DNA of 21,525 nucleotides, from positions 1 to 21,525 of the IMG/VR virus record IMGVR_UViG_3300010354_000808; one strand, given 5' to 3'. The first letter of the stretch is position 1; every line of letters starts with the position of its first letter. The position numbers were made by a program, and so were the translations under genes. Origin of the DNA: a virus. The notes beneath the pieces were generated by a model. It saw only the letters and a list, made by a program, of their open reading frames with translations, made no database searches and had not been told where the DNA came from. Below are positions 1 to 8,539 of this stretch, piece after piece.

Positions 1-2
1 GG

Positions 3-401
3 TCTAAATCTAAGATATTTAATATCTATGGTTTATCATACCCTATGCATGAAAATCCCAACACTGGGTACATGTCATTGATTAGTGGCCCAAAACTTTT
101 AAAGAGAAATATAACTCAACTTTTAAAAACTTCTCCGGGCGAGAGATTTATGCTTCCCAACTATGGGTTAAACTTAAAAAGATATTTATTTGAACCACTT
201 ACAGGATTATTAGTCGATGAACTAAAAGATTATATAGCTCAAGTCATTTCTAATTATGCTCCTTACATTGTGTTGAAAGATTTAAAATTATACACTCAAA
301 GTTTTTCAGACCCCGGGTTTGTAGCTAATTTAATAATAAAGTTATATTGTAAAGTAAGGGAAGAAGAAGGGGAAGTTTTTGAGATTGAAATAGAGGTTTA
401 A
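3..401 (+). CDS. 25: gp25-like baseplate wedge protein (5' end outside window)
   Basis: Small baseplate wedge subunit of the T4 gp25/TssE type, which in T4 joins the inner baseplate to the first sheath ring. The reading frame is open from base 3 with no in-frame stop. The first internal ATG is at 45, but the residues read upstream of it (ending IYGLSYP) align with the N-terminal part of T4 gp25, so the real start is probably before the window. Family-like segments are LLKRNITQLLKTSPGERF followed by NYGLNLKRYLFEPL and a helix ending in SNYAPYI. The family's conserved EPR triplet (NYEPRI in T4) reads APY here. The stop is one base before the gp6-like gene, as expected for a wedge operon. The family call is by sequence pattern; function is inferred from T4. 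Confidence 0.85.
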   Translation, partial: SKSKIFNIYGLSYPMHENPNTGYMSLISGPKLLKRNITQLLKTSPGERFMLPNYGLNLKRYLFEPLTGLLVDELKDYIAQVISNYAPYIVLKDLKLYTQSFSDPGFVANLIIKLYCKVREEEGEVFEIEIEV

Positions 402-402
402 T

Positions 403-2016
403 ATGGCATTCCAAGGAGCAATTACATCTGATTTTTTAAAGAAAGTACGTTTAGATGATTCTAAAAAAGAAGCATTACTAGACTTTGCTGCTACAGATTT
501 CTTTTCGTTAAGAGATAATTTAGTAAATTATATAAAAGCTGCTTATCCCTTAGATTATAACTTCTTCGTTGCTTCAGACATGGGTGCCATGTTCTTGGAA
601 TTAACTGCTGCTATGGGACACATTTTATCTTATAAGGCAGACTACTTAGCTAACGAAAACTATTTAGCAACAGCTAGAACAAGAAACAGTGTAAGAAAAT
701 TATTACAACTAATAGGTATAAGATTAAAAGGACCTACAGCTTCGGCAGCTAATGCCAAGCTTACTTTAAGTAATGCTAAATGGACTACTTCTACTGATTA
801 TGTAACAATATCTTCTTCTCAAAGAGTTGCTATTATTACTTCCCCTGAGGATGGTTCCCAAGTATCTTTTACTTTATATAAAACAAGTGCAGACGGAAAA
901 ATTATATTTGATGATCCTTCTGATAACATAGAAATACTAAGATCCGAAGCTACTACAAGTTCGGTTATCACAAACTTGATGTTTTTAGAAGGTAATTACA
1001 TAAAACAAACAGGTACATTTATTGATACTGATGCATTAAAAACTATTGAACTAACTCAATCACCTATTATCGAAGGTAGCGTTCAAGTTTTAATTACTGG
1101 GGCCACTGCAACAGAAGGAAATTACGCTCAAGTTGAAAATATCTTTTATGCATCAGGACCTGATGATAAGGTATTTCAATTAGCAACAGATGAGTCGTTT
1201 ACCGGAAGAATATTTTTTGGAGACAATCTGTTGGGTAAGTCTCCAAACATAGGTGATGAGTACACAGTTTATTATAGAACCGGGGGAGGAACCAGAGGCA
1301 ACATTGGTAAAAGTGCATTAAATGTCCCGGTTACTGTCGAATACTTTAATTCTTCTAATTCAACATTAGGAACAGGGGAGGCAACTGCTGAAAACGTTTC
1401 AATGGCAGCAGGAGGATCACCTGCTCAGACGATTGAGAATGCCAAAAGATACGCTCCTTTGCTGTTCAAGGCCCAAGACCGCTTGGTCACAATGGATGAC
1501 TATAGGGGCTTTATAAACTCTTTTAAAACAACGGTAGGTACGACAGGTAAAGGAACTGTAACAGTAAGAAGAGCTTTTTCCTCCGCAAATATAATTGATG
1601 TTTATGTATTAGAAAAAGCCAGTGCTACACAATTTAAAAGAGCAACTCCCGAGTTCAAAAGACAATTACTTACTGCTATTGAACCCAAGAAGATGTTAAC
1701 TGATGAAATAGTTGTTGTTGACGGATTGGTTAGAACCATAGATCCTGTGTTTACTATAAAATGTGATTCAATATACAGACAACGTGAATCAGAAATTAAA
1801 ATAGCAGTTAGAAATGTTATAACTAATTTTTTTAGTGTAGATAATATGGAGTTTGGAAAAACTTTTTCTGCTCAAGAAGTTAACAGACAAGTTTTTGATA
1901 GTGTTCCTGAAGTTAGATATTCAACATTAGATAATCTCCCACAAACAATCAAATTACAATTCAATGAAATTATTCAATTGAATAACCTATCAATTATAAT
2001 GGTGTTTGAGTCATGA
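403..2016 (+). CDS. 6: gp6-like baseplate wedge protein (Baseplate_J family)
   Basis: Wedge component equivalent to T4 gp6/P2 gpJ, which dimerises to form the ring holding the baseplate wedges together. Residues about 55-120 carry the family's N-terminal helical pattern: an acidic-glycine turn (SDMGAMFLELTA), then YKADYLANENYL and a RTRNSVRKLLQLIGI stretch. Residues about 347-373 have the Baseplate_J signature of an AP followed by LVTMDDYRGF. At 537 residues it is shorter than T4 gp6 (660). It starts one base after the gp25-like stop and overlaps the next gene by four bases (ATGA), so translation of gp6 and gp7-like subunits is probably coupled. Identification is good at family level; details of assembly are inferred from T4. 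Confidence 0.87.
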   Translation: MAFQGAITSDFLKKVRLDDSKKEALLDFAATDFFSLRDNLVNYIKAAYPLDYNFFVASDMGAMFLELTAAMGHILSYKADYLANENYLATARTRNSVRKLLQLIGIRLKGPTASAANAKLTLSNAKWTTSTDYVTISSSQRVAIITSPEDGSQVSFTLYKTSADGKIIFDDPSDNIEILRSEATTSSVITNLMFLEGNYIKQTGTFIDTDALKTIELTQSPIIEGSVQVLITGATATEGNYAQVENIFYASGPDDKVFQLATDESFTGRIFFGDNLLGKSPNIGDEYTVYYRTGGGTRGNIGKSALNVPVTVEYFNSSNSTLGTGEATAENVSMAAGGSPAQTIENAKRYAPLLFKAQDRLVTMDDYRGFINSFKTTVGTTGKGTVTVRRAFSSANIIDVYVLEKASATQFKRATPEFKRQLLTAIEPKKMLTDEIVVVDGLVRTIDPVFTIKCDSIYRQRESEIKIAVRNVITNFFSVDNMEFGKTFSAQEVNRQVFDSVPEVRYSTLDNLPQTIKLQFNEIIQLNNLSIIMVFES

Positions 2017-5000
2017 AGAGTAAAAATAGAAACTTAACTAAAGACTCTACAAAAAATTTCTATAAACGAAATTATGTAAAAGCCACTGAGATAATAACTC
2101 CAAAGTTTTATATTGAAGAAGATCTAGCAGCTAGTGGTAGTCAGTTAAATATAATTGATGAATTAATAAATACTAATATTAATATTGCTGATAAGTACTC
2201 AAGCGTAATTATTAGTTCTATTGGTGGCGTAAGTGCTGTATCTTCTAGTAATCTTCTTTCATCAATTAGTTCCTATGATGGTTTAAGTAAGTTTTTTATA
2301 AAACAAAACAACTTAACAGATATTGATGCAATCGACTTCGAAAGAAGAATTTTATTTAAATTAGGTAAAAGCTTTTCTAACTTTGATACAAGTTCTGATT
2401 TTAAAAATTACTTGTCATCTACATTGTTTCCATCAATAAGATTAAATACACCTTCAGCATCGTTTGACGGAGTACCTCCAAGCTCTCTACATGAGTACCT
2501 AATTGTAAACTTATCTTGGATTTATTTATTAAATGTATCTGGTGCGTCATACCATGGATACAATATATTAACTGAAGTACTAGCTGATAAATTCTGGAGA
2601 AGGCAAAGATTTTTAATAAACGACGCTGTTAAATGCTTAACAGAATATGTGTTTAGGAATTTTACAGTAAACAGACCTTCTTGGTTTCCTTTAGGAATTC
2701 TTCCTACTGACTATCTTCCAGATTTAGTTTTAGCAGATACGACCTATACAAGTGGGTTACAACAGCTAGACAAATTAAAAACACTTATAGACGTTGCTTA
2801 TTCTCCAGCATACGCTGATAGAACAGATACAAAAGTTAGAGATGCATTTGAAGAATATCAAACAACTCAAACTTATCAAGACTCATTAGAACCTCAAGGA
2901 CCTTTTTACAAATACCTTAAAGGTATTTCCTATGCATTTTCAGATTACAATAACAGTATAGAATCATTAGAAACTCTAAACGATATATTGAATTGTCCTG
3001 ATGAGACTCTTCCTTACATAGCTGATATGCTTGGTTGGTCTTTGTTTGGATCAGATCCACTAAAATGGAGAATACAAATATTAAATGCTATATCTGTTTA
3101 TAAAGCAGCAGGAACTAAAAAATCGTTACAATTTGTTTTAAATTCTTTATTTACCAAAGACTCATTAGAAGTATCAACTTCAATTGTAGAGTTATGGGAA
3201 TCGTATGTCCCTCATTTAATTTATTATTCTATTGCAACTGAATCAAGGTTATTAAAAGACTTTGATACATGGACTCAAAAGAAAGCAGATGAATTTAATA
3301 TTCATTACATTCCATCAAGCTTGGATGAATCTGTTCGTTGTGTAGTTGATGAAATAATTTTAAGAATAGCAAAAACTTTTGATTTAAAATTTTGGTATAA
3401 CGGATCTCAAGTTTCAGTTGGCGAAGACAATCTTTTTAATTATAGAGGGAGAGATTTCTTAGTACCTCCATTTGAGGAATATCAATTCTATGTAAATCAA
3501 AAGTTATCTTCAACCATAATTGAATTTATTGTTGATCAGTTAATTTGTTTTGGAGTTTCTAGGACTTTCGCAGAACAAGTTGGAAATTATATATTAACCA
3601 ATTCAATAAAATCAAATGAAGACGTTTCACTAGGATATAGCTGGTTAATATTTACTTCAGGAGTTCAGTACCCACCTAACTGGAATTCCCTGATTTTAGA
3701 TATTTCAAATAAGAAAACAGAATACCTCCCACTGTGGAATGGCAAATCCTCTCATTTCAAACTGTTCTTTGATATTGATGAATTTAATTTTAAAGATACA
3801 GATTTTGTTTTTAACACAAGAGAGGGTATGCGGACTCTAGGTAAATTGCTGGATGACTTCACACCTATTCATGCAATAAATCAATTGATGATTAGAACTT
3901 CAGCTACAGATAACTTTGTTGTAAAAGATAGAGTTTTAAGCTTGCTTTCTGTGGATGTTAAAGATCATCCTGAATTAAATAATTCAGATAACTTTAGTTT
4001 CGGAAATACTGAAGTATCAGGACACAGTTTAAATTTTTACAAGAGAGGGAAATCCCTGCCTTATAATGTTGTTAGCAGAACTTCTGTTGATAGCATTGTA
4101 GATTCTTTGATGCAAACTTCTGCAATTGCAGTGCCTAGAAAAAGTTTTAGAAGAAGAAACTTTAAAGCCACTATGTCAAATTTCGGTTATTACAGTAGAA
4201 CCGGATTTAACATGCCCACTACTTTTGAAAATTATGTTAAAGAGAATTCATATTCTTCTTTGGGATTTTTACCCTTAGGTTTAATTCCATCGTCGCAGCA
4301 GTATGTCAATATACCTGATTACGACAGGCTACCTCCTATTTATACTCAGTGTGAAGGATTGTATTCTAGCTCTATTTACTCTGGGTTGGCAGTAAGCAAT
4401 ACCTTCCCATGCAGAGGTCTCCAGAATCAATGGCAGGTAGAACCAGTCCCTGATAACCCTATAGACGTTTATCTATGGTTTGGGGATAGCTTGGCAGCAG
4501 GTGTTGATCCCAGTATGAGTGCGATGAACACTTATTATACGCAGATAAAAGATAACGTAAGTGGCACATATTTATTTATTCCAAGCGCAGGAAATTTCCA
4601 ACTAATCCAACCAGCAAAAAATTCTAATATATTACAGGTAACTTCAACGACTTCTTCAATAGGTCCTGATTGGACTTTCGGATACGAACTTTATAAGAAA
4701 AACCAAAGAAATTCTTACATAATAAAATTTGGATTGCCTAATTCTTTTGGAGTATCTGCAGATAATACATTCCCTAATACGACATCTCAACAGTCTCCTA
4801 TTTTAGGTAACAATCCTTCAATAAATGACTGGAGCATTTATAGTACTAATGAATGTTTAAATATTTATAAAAATTGGATTACTAGTGCAATAAATTCATT
4901 AACTAATACCTATGGAGATCGGGTTACTTATCGTGGATCCGTTAGTTTCTTAGGAACTAATGCTGTTACAGGGTTACTCACTACCGACGAATTAATAGAC

Positions 5001-6956
5001 TTTTCTCTAAATGGTAATGTGGCCGTAGCATTTACTAAGAGATATATAAATTCCATAAATGAGATAAAACAAAACATAGAAAGCTTCATTAAAACAACAG
5101 GAATTTATAAAGGATCTCCAATTTGGATTTCGTGTTACCCAGATCAAAAGTATACAACGAATATAAATGCTTTAAGCTCTAGTTATTTCTCTCCATTTAG
5201 AGCTAACTTTGGATCTCTAGTTGCATCTAATACTAATGTATATTTGTACGATCCCCCCTCCTATTTAAATTTGTTTGACAACATTCATTATAATGGTTCA
5301 TCAAATTTATTTTTGGGTTCATCTATAGCAAACTTTTTTTATGAATCAAAATTAGATGCTAATAGATTAGGATACAATGCTCTTGATTATTCTGTTGATA
5401 GAAATCAGTTGGATAATATTATGAGAGTCTTGTTCTATATTGGAGAAAACTCTAAACGAACTCTAGCTTCAGCTATAGTACAAAAAGACTTAAGTTCTTA
5501 TACAAACTATTTACCTTGGAAAAATGTTGTAGACTCTATAGCTAACACTTTAACAGAACAAGATACAGGATTCCCAACCAACTACTCAGATTATAAAAAC
5601 TTTAAATTTGGTAAAGATATTCATAAGTTGTATAATGTATATTGTAGAACATTTCAACGACATCCATTAATAAAAAATAATTTATATGTTAATGGGCCAA
5701 ATATATTTGGGCATACATTTGGATCAATATTAGCTAATTCAGATTTTACTAAATTTGGTAATGTTGTTCAGTCGCACCCTAATCTAATAGTTACTTCCAT
5801 ATCTTCTATTAGTTCAATATACGCTGGGGAACCTTTTTTCCCTTCTGCTGGTGGATCTAATGAATCTAGGCTTTTATATACTTCTTCATTCAAATTTGGG
5901 TCCACCGAAGTTGCTAACTCTGGAATTTTACAAGCAATAGATTTAATCCATACTATAGGATCTAACACTGAAAATAGTTTTACTATTTACAATCTAGGTA
6001 AACAACCTTATAAAAATTATACCAACAGAGATTTTACTTATGTTATAAATAATAACATAATACAAATAACCTCAAAAGCGAGAAGTGGGTTACCTAGATT
6101 AAGGTTTGATGTTAAATCCTATTACCATAACCCAACTGAAGGACACCCATTATCCTCTAATTTATTAATACCAGAGCATCAATTTAAATTAGAGTTTTTA
6201 TGTTTATTTGCTTCTGATGACTTTAAGAAGTTTGGCAGTGGCTCAGTAGGCATATTAATTCACACGGCAAATGAGAATGGTTGGACATGGGTATATGGCA
6301 CAGATAATAAATGGACATATATCCCAGTTTCTTCTTTAACGTTTGATACAGTTAAACAAATTTACTCTCATAGGATAGATCTTGCTCCTAAAGAGTACAC
6401 ATTAACATCTCAATTTGATGGATGTATAGAATATTCAAATTTATATAATTTAAATCCATCAGATTTTACTTTATGTGAGGTTACTTTTAATACTATTAAT
6501 AGAAACTTATTAGTTCCAAAAGATTACTTCAACGCTAATAATCATGTGCATAGGGAAAATCAAAATTATATAATTGATATCTTTCCTTACCCAAATCAGG
6601 ACAGATCTTTTTACTTAGATAAAATTAATCTAATAGATCTAACTTTAAATAAATGGAGTAAAGTTTTAGTGTCATCGACAAACTTCTTTCCTGTAGGTGA
6701 CATGTATTGTGAGGAATATAGATTAGATTTAACTAGAGAACACATATATTATATATTTAAGCATTTTAAGGAAATCACAGGTACTATGTCTAAGTTTGGT
6801 AAAGCAAGTAGGGTTGCTTCCGTAACTCAAGATATATTAGAGGTTAGTGGAGGAAGTAGATTAAATTATAGATTAGACCCTAACTGGCTAATTAATACTA
6901 AGTGGAATAACCTAAATGCTGTTGGGTTAGTATCATCAATTTACCTAAGCAACTAA
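2013..6956 (+). CDS. 7: gp7-like giant baseplate wedge protein with embedded SGNH/GDSL esterase-like domain
   Basis: A 1647-residue protein, longer than T4 gp7 (1032). Position after gp25 and gp6, the ATGA overlap and a P2 gpI-like segment at residues about 310-385 (CPDETLPYIADMLGW, then helices ending YKAAGTKKSLQFVLNSLF) support a gp7 role at the wedge periphery. Two PLG[IL][LI]P segments occur at residues 226-231 and 754-759. Residues about 815-1115 look like an SGNH hydrolase: VYLWFGDSLAAG gives the block I nucleophile (S826), and LFDNIHYNG gives a block V Asp/His pair (D1089, H1092). Such domains in phages often deacetylate surface glycans. The C-terminal ~500 residues are unrecognised; around residue 1410 a Trp-rich stretch (GWTWVYG) suggests a beta-sandwich. 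The gp7 assignment is moderate, the esterase domain is pattern-based, and its substrate is unknown. Confidence 0.72.
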   Translation: MKSKNRNLTKDSTKNFYKRNYVKATEIITPKFYIEEDLAASGSQLNIIDELINTNINIADKYSSVIISSIGGVSAVSSSNLLSSISSYDGLSKFFIKQNNLTDIDAIDFERRILFKLGKSFSNFDTSSDFKNYLSSTLFPSIRLNTPSASFDGVPPSSLHEYLIVNLSWIYLLNVSGASYHGYNILTEVLADKFWRRQRFLINDAVKCLTEYVFRNFTVNRPSWFPLGILPTDYLPDLVLADTTYTSGLQQLDKLKTLIDVAYSPAYADRTDTKVRDAFEEYQTTQTYQDSLEPQGPFYKYLKGISYAFSDYNNSIESLETLNDILNCPDETLPYIADMLGWSLFGSDPLKWRIQILNAISVYKAAGTKKSLQFVLNSLFTKDSLEVSTSIVELWESYVPHLIYYSIATESRLLKDFDTWTQKKADEFNIHYIPSSLDESVRCVVDEIILRIAKTFDLKFWYNGSQVSVGEDNLFNYRGRDFLVPPFEEYQFYVNQKLSSTIIEFIVDQLICFGVSRTFAEQVGNYILTNSIKSNEDVSLGYSWLIFTSGVQYPPNWNSLILDISNKKTEYLPLWNGKSSHFKLFFDIDEFNFKDTDFVFNTREGMRTLGKLLDDFTPIHAINQLMIRTSATDNFVVKDRVLSLLSVDVKDHPELNNSDNFSFGNTEVSGHSLNFYKRGKSLPYNVVSRTSVDSIVDSLMQTSAIAVPRKSFRRRNFKATMSNFGYYSRTGFNMPTTFENYVKENSYSSLGFLPLGLIPSSQQYVNIPDYDRLPPIYTQCEGLYSSSIYSGLAVSNTFPCRGLQNQWQVEPVPDNPIDVYLWFGDSLAAGVDPSMSAMNTYYTQIKDNVSGTYLFIPSAGNFQLIQPAKNSNILQVTSTTSSIGPDWTFGYELYKKNQRNSYIIKFGLPNSFGVSADNTFPNTTSQQSPILGNNPSINDWSIYSTNECLNIYKNWITSAINSLTNTYGDRVTYRGSVSFLGTNAVTGLLTTDELIDFSLNGNVAVAFTKRYINSINEIKQNIESFIKTTGIYKGSPIWISCYPDQKYTTNINALSSSYFSPFRANFGSLVASNTNVYLYDPPSYLNLFDNIHYNGSSNLFLGSSIANFFYESKLDANRLGYNALDYSVDRNQLDNIMRVLFYIGENSKRTLASAIVQKDLSSYTNYLPWKNVVDSIANTLTEQDTGFPTNYSDYKNFKFGKDIHKLYNVYCRTFQRHPLIKNNLYVNGPNIFGHTFGSILANSDFTKFGNVVQSHPNLIVTSISSISSIYAGEPFFPSAGGSNESRLLYTSSFKFGSTEVANSGILQAIDLIHTIGSNTENSFTIYNLGKQPYKNYTNRDFTYVINNNIIQITSKARSGLPRLRFDVKSYYHNPTEGHPLSSNLLIPEHQFKLEFLCLFASDDFKKFGSGSVGILIHTANENGWTWVYGTDNKWTYIPVSSLTFDTVKQIYSHRIDLAPKEYTLTSQFDGCIEYSNLYNLNPSDFTLCEVTFNTINRNLLVPKDYFNANNHVHRENQNYIIDIFPYPNQDRSFYLDKINLIDLTLNKWSKVLVSSTNFFPVGDMYCEEYRLDLTREHIYYIFKHFKEITGTMSKFGKASRVASVTQDILEVSGGSRLNYRLDPNWLINTKWNNLNAVGLVSSIYLSN

Positions 6957-6957
6957 A

Positions 6958-7929
6958 ATGATTGTAGACACCGCAGGACAAGTAATAGCTGACATATTAA
7001 CACTATCTCCGAGTCTATCGAAGATACCTTCAGCTTCAGCTATTTTAGATACCTCCAACTTTACTTTTCAAGCCGTATCATACGGTAAAGATGTAAGTGG
7101 ATTTAATAAACATGCTCATGCAATATATGATTCAAATTTCTCAGCAATAATTGTTAGAAGTTATGAGGGCTCTTCAGTTTCGTCTTACCACTCATCAGCT
7201 ATTGGAAGCAGCCTATTAGCCTACAATATACTTCCAGAGTACCCGGATCCTTTAAATACTAGACTAGAGCAAGATTCTTGTAGGACTACATTTCAGTCTT
7301 TGTTTTCTGGGATGGACATAGGTCATTGTGCTAATCACGCAATACTTTCGTCATTCTCATCAACTTATCAAACTTTAGGATGCTTTGCTCCTTCAAGTGG
7401 AATAAAGTATAATGTGTTATCTTCTGCTCATGTGTCAGGAAGTTTGTCTAATACTTTATTTTCAGGAACATTGTCTGGGGCTTATAACTTATATGGAATA
7501 ATGGATGCATCTGGGTTTCTTACTTTTGCTCCATTTAATGGTAATCAAGGCAGGGCTCGTACTGCCGCACTACAGTTTACCAGCGGTGTTCTTATTAATT
7601 TATCCCCTAATTTTAGTTCTACTGGAAACGTGGATTTAGTCTGGCAATTATCGGCGCACGATGCCGCTGCTCTATTATTATATGGTGGGGTATATCATTT
7701 AGGATTATGGTGCCTAGACATTAAAGAAATGTTAAAACTAGGGCATAAACCACCTTTTGCATTTAACCCTCTAAATAATATAAGAAAATATCGTTTATTT
7801 GCGAAAAAGACTTTTTCAAAAGACTTATTGTATTTAAATGATTATTTAGGACAGTCTGGTTTTAAGTATCTGTTGGAACAAAAAAATGCTCCATATATTG
7901 TGTATCAATGGACAATAAGGTTTTTATAA
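6958..7929 (+). CDS. virion structural protein, probably baseplate/fibre-associated
   Basis: A 323-residue protein of unknown function. It starts one base after the gp7-like stop and directly abuts the next gene. It is rich in Ser, Gly and Ala in its first half and has no signal peptide or membrane segment. The C-terminal ~100 residues contain GLWCLDIKEML, then PPFAFNPLNN and RKYRLFAKKTFSKDLL, and end in YQWTIRFL. The GLW...YRLFAKKTF...WTIRF layout resembles the C-terminus of the following gene (GLF...YKYFSP...WTINF), suggesting related C-terminal modules. Its length and place invite comparison with T4 gp8 (334 residues), but I see no sequence match that supports that name. The role as a baseplate or fibre-attachment protein is inferred from context only. 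Confidence 0.7.
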   Translation: MIVDTAGQVIADILTLSPSLSKIPSASAILDTSNFTFQAVSYGKDVSGFNKHAHAIYDSNFSAIIVRSYEGSSVSSYHSSAIGSSLLAYNILPEYPDPLNTRLEQDSCRTTFQSLFSGMDIGHCANHAILSSFSSTYQTLGCFAPSSGIKYNVLSSAHVSGSLSNTLFSGTLSGAYNLYGIMDASGFLTFAPFNGNQGRARTAALQFTSGVLINLSPNFSSTGNVDLVWQLSAHDAAALLLYGGVYHLGLWCLDIKEMLKLGHKPPFAFNPLNNIRKYRLFAKKTFSKDLLYLNDYLGQSGFKYLLEQKNAPYIVYQWTIRFL

Positions 7930-8529
7930 ATGAATATCTTTGATTATTTAAATATTAACGGTCATGTAACAGTTCATAAACTTTATGACGATGGTCATGA
8001 GGAATTAGTCTACGATGACCATAACACCATTGTGTCAGGTATGGGAGTCGGGTTGGCTTGTTTGTTCGGTCTTTCTGGATCTACTACTATACTAGATTAT
8101 CAAATAGATAGATTTCAAATAGGTGTATCTGGTAGTTCATCACTAGAAGTAAGCTCAACTAATTCATTATCCGGCTCCCTATCAAGTTTATCAGAGTATG
8201 TTGGGACAGATGGAGAGTTGTTTGCTCTATCGGCTCATCAAATAAAGAGTACCTTTGTAGGTACTCCTGCATGGTATGCAGCAATACCAGCCCATAATAT
8301 AACTAGAATCGATGATAACTCAGTTAGATATACAATTGTGGTTGATAAAGAATCTTGCAATAACTTAAGATCAGATACTACTTATGTAAATGAAATTGGA
8401 TTGTTCATGAAAAATCCGTTAGGGCTAACCCCTATTCCAGCCCCGATCCTAGTAGCTTATAAGTATTTTTCACCTGTTAGGAAAAGTTCGGACTTTGCTC
8501 TAGTTTTTAGATGGACGATTAATTTTTAA
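7930..8529 (+). CDS. virion structural protein, baseplate/fibre-associated
   Basis: A 199-residue protein whose ATG follows the previous stop with no gap. The N-terminus reads as a small beta domain (VTVHKLYDDGHEELVYDDH) followed by a conserved-looking NTIVSGMGVGLACLFGL stretch and a DYQIDRFQIGVSG motif. I associate this layout with structural proteins of environmental T4-like phages. The C-terminus has VNEIGLFMKNP, an AYKYFSPVRKSSD segment and ends FRWTINF, the 'EIGLF...FxPxxKxxD...W.I.F' arrangement common in phage baseplate and fibre-lead proteins. It sits between the wedge genes and the large fibre-like genes, so a linker or adaptor role is plausible. The exact function is not recognisable from sequence. 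Confidence 0.72.
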   Translation: MNIFDYLNINGHVTVHKLYDDGHEELVYDDHNTIVSGMGVGLACLFGLSGSTTILDYQIDRFQIGVSGSSSLEVSSTNSLSGSLSSLSEYVGTDGELFALSAHQIKSTFVGTPAWYAAIPAHNITRIDDNSVRYTIVVDKESCNNLRSDTTYVNEIGLFMKNPLGLTPIPAPILVAYKYFSPVRKSSDFALVFRWTINF

Positions 8530-8539
8530 AAGGTAAACC

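Noticed and set aside
5768-5968. Minus-strand open frames inside the large structural genes (for example 5768-5968, 11104-11409, 11746-11967, 14117-14491, 20021-20275, 20691-21005)
   Set aside because: They lie wholly or mostly inside well-supported + strand genes, lack ribosome sites and translate to compositions typical of antisense shadows.
6044-6051. Further TATAAATA matches at 6044-6051 and 10780-10787
   Set aside because: Both are inside coding sequence, far from any gene start, and expected by chance in such AT-rich DNA.
6958-7929. Naming the 323-residue protein gp8 because of its length and place
   Set aside because: Length and order alone do not support it, and no residues could be matched to T4 gp8.
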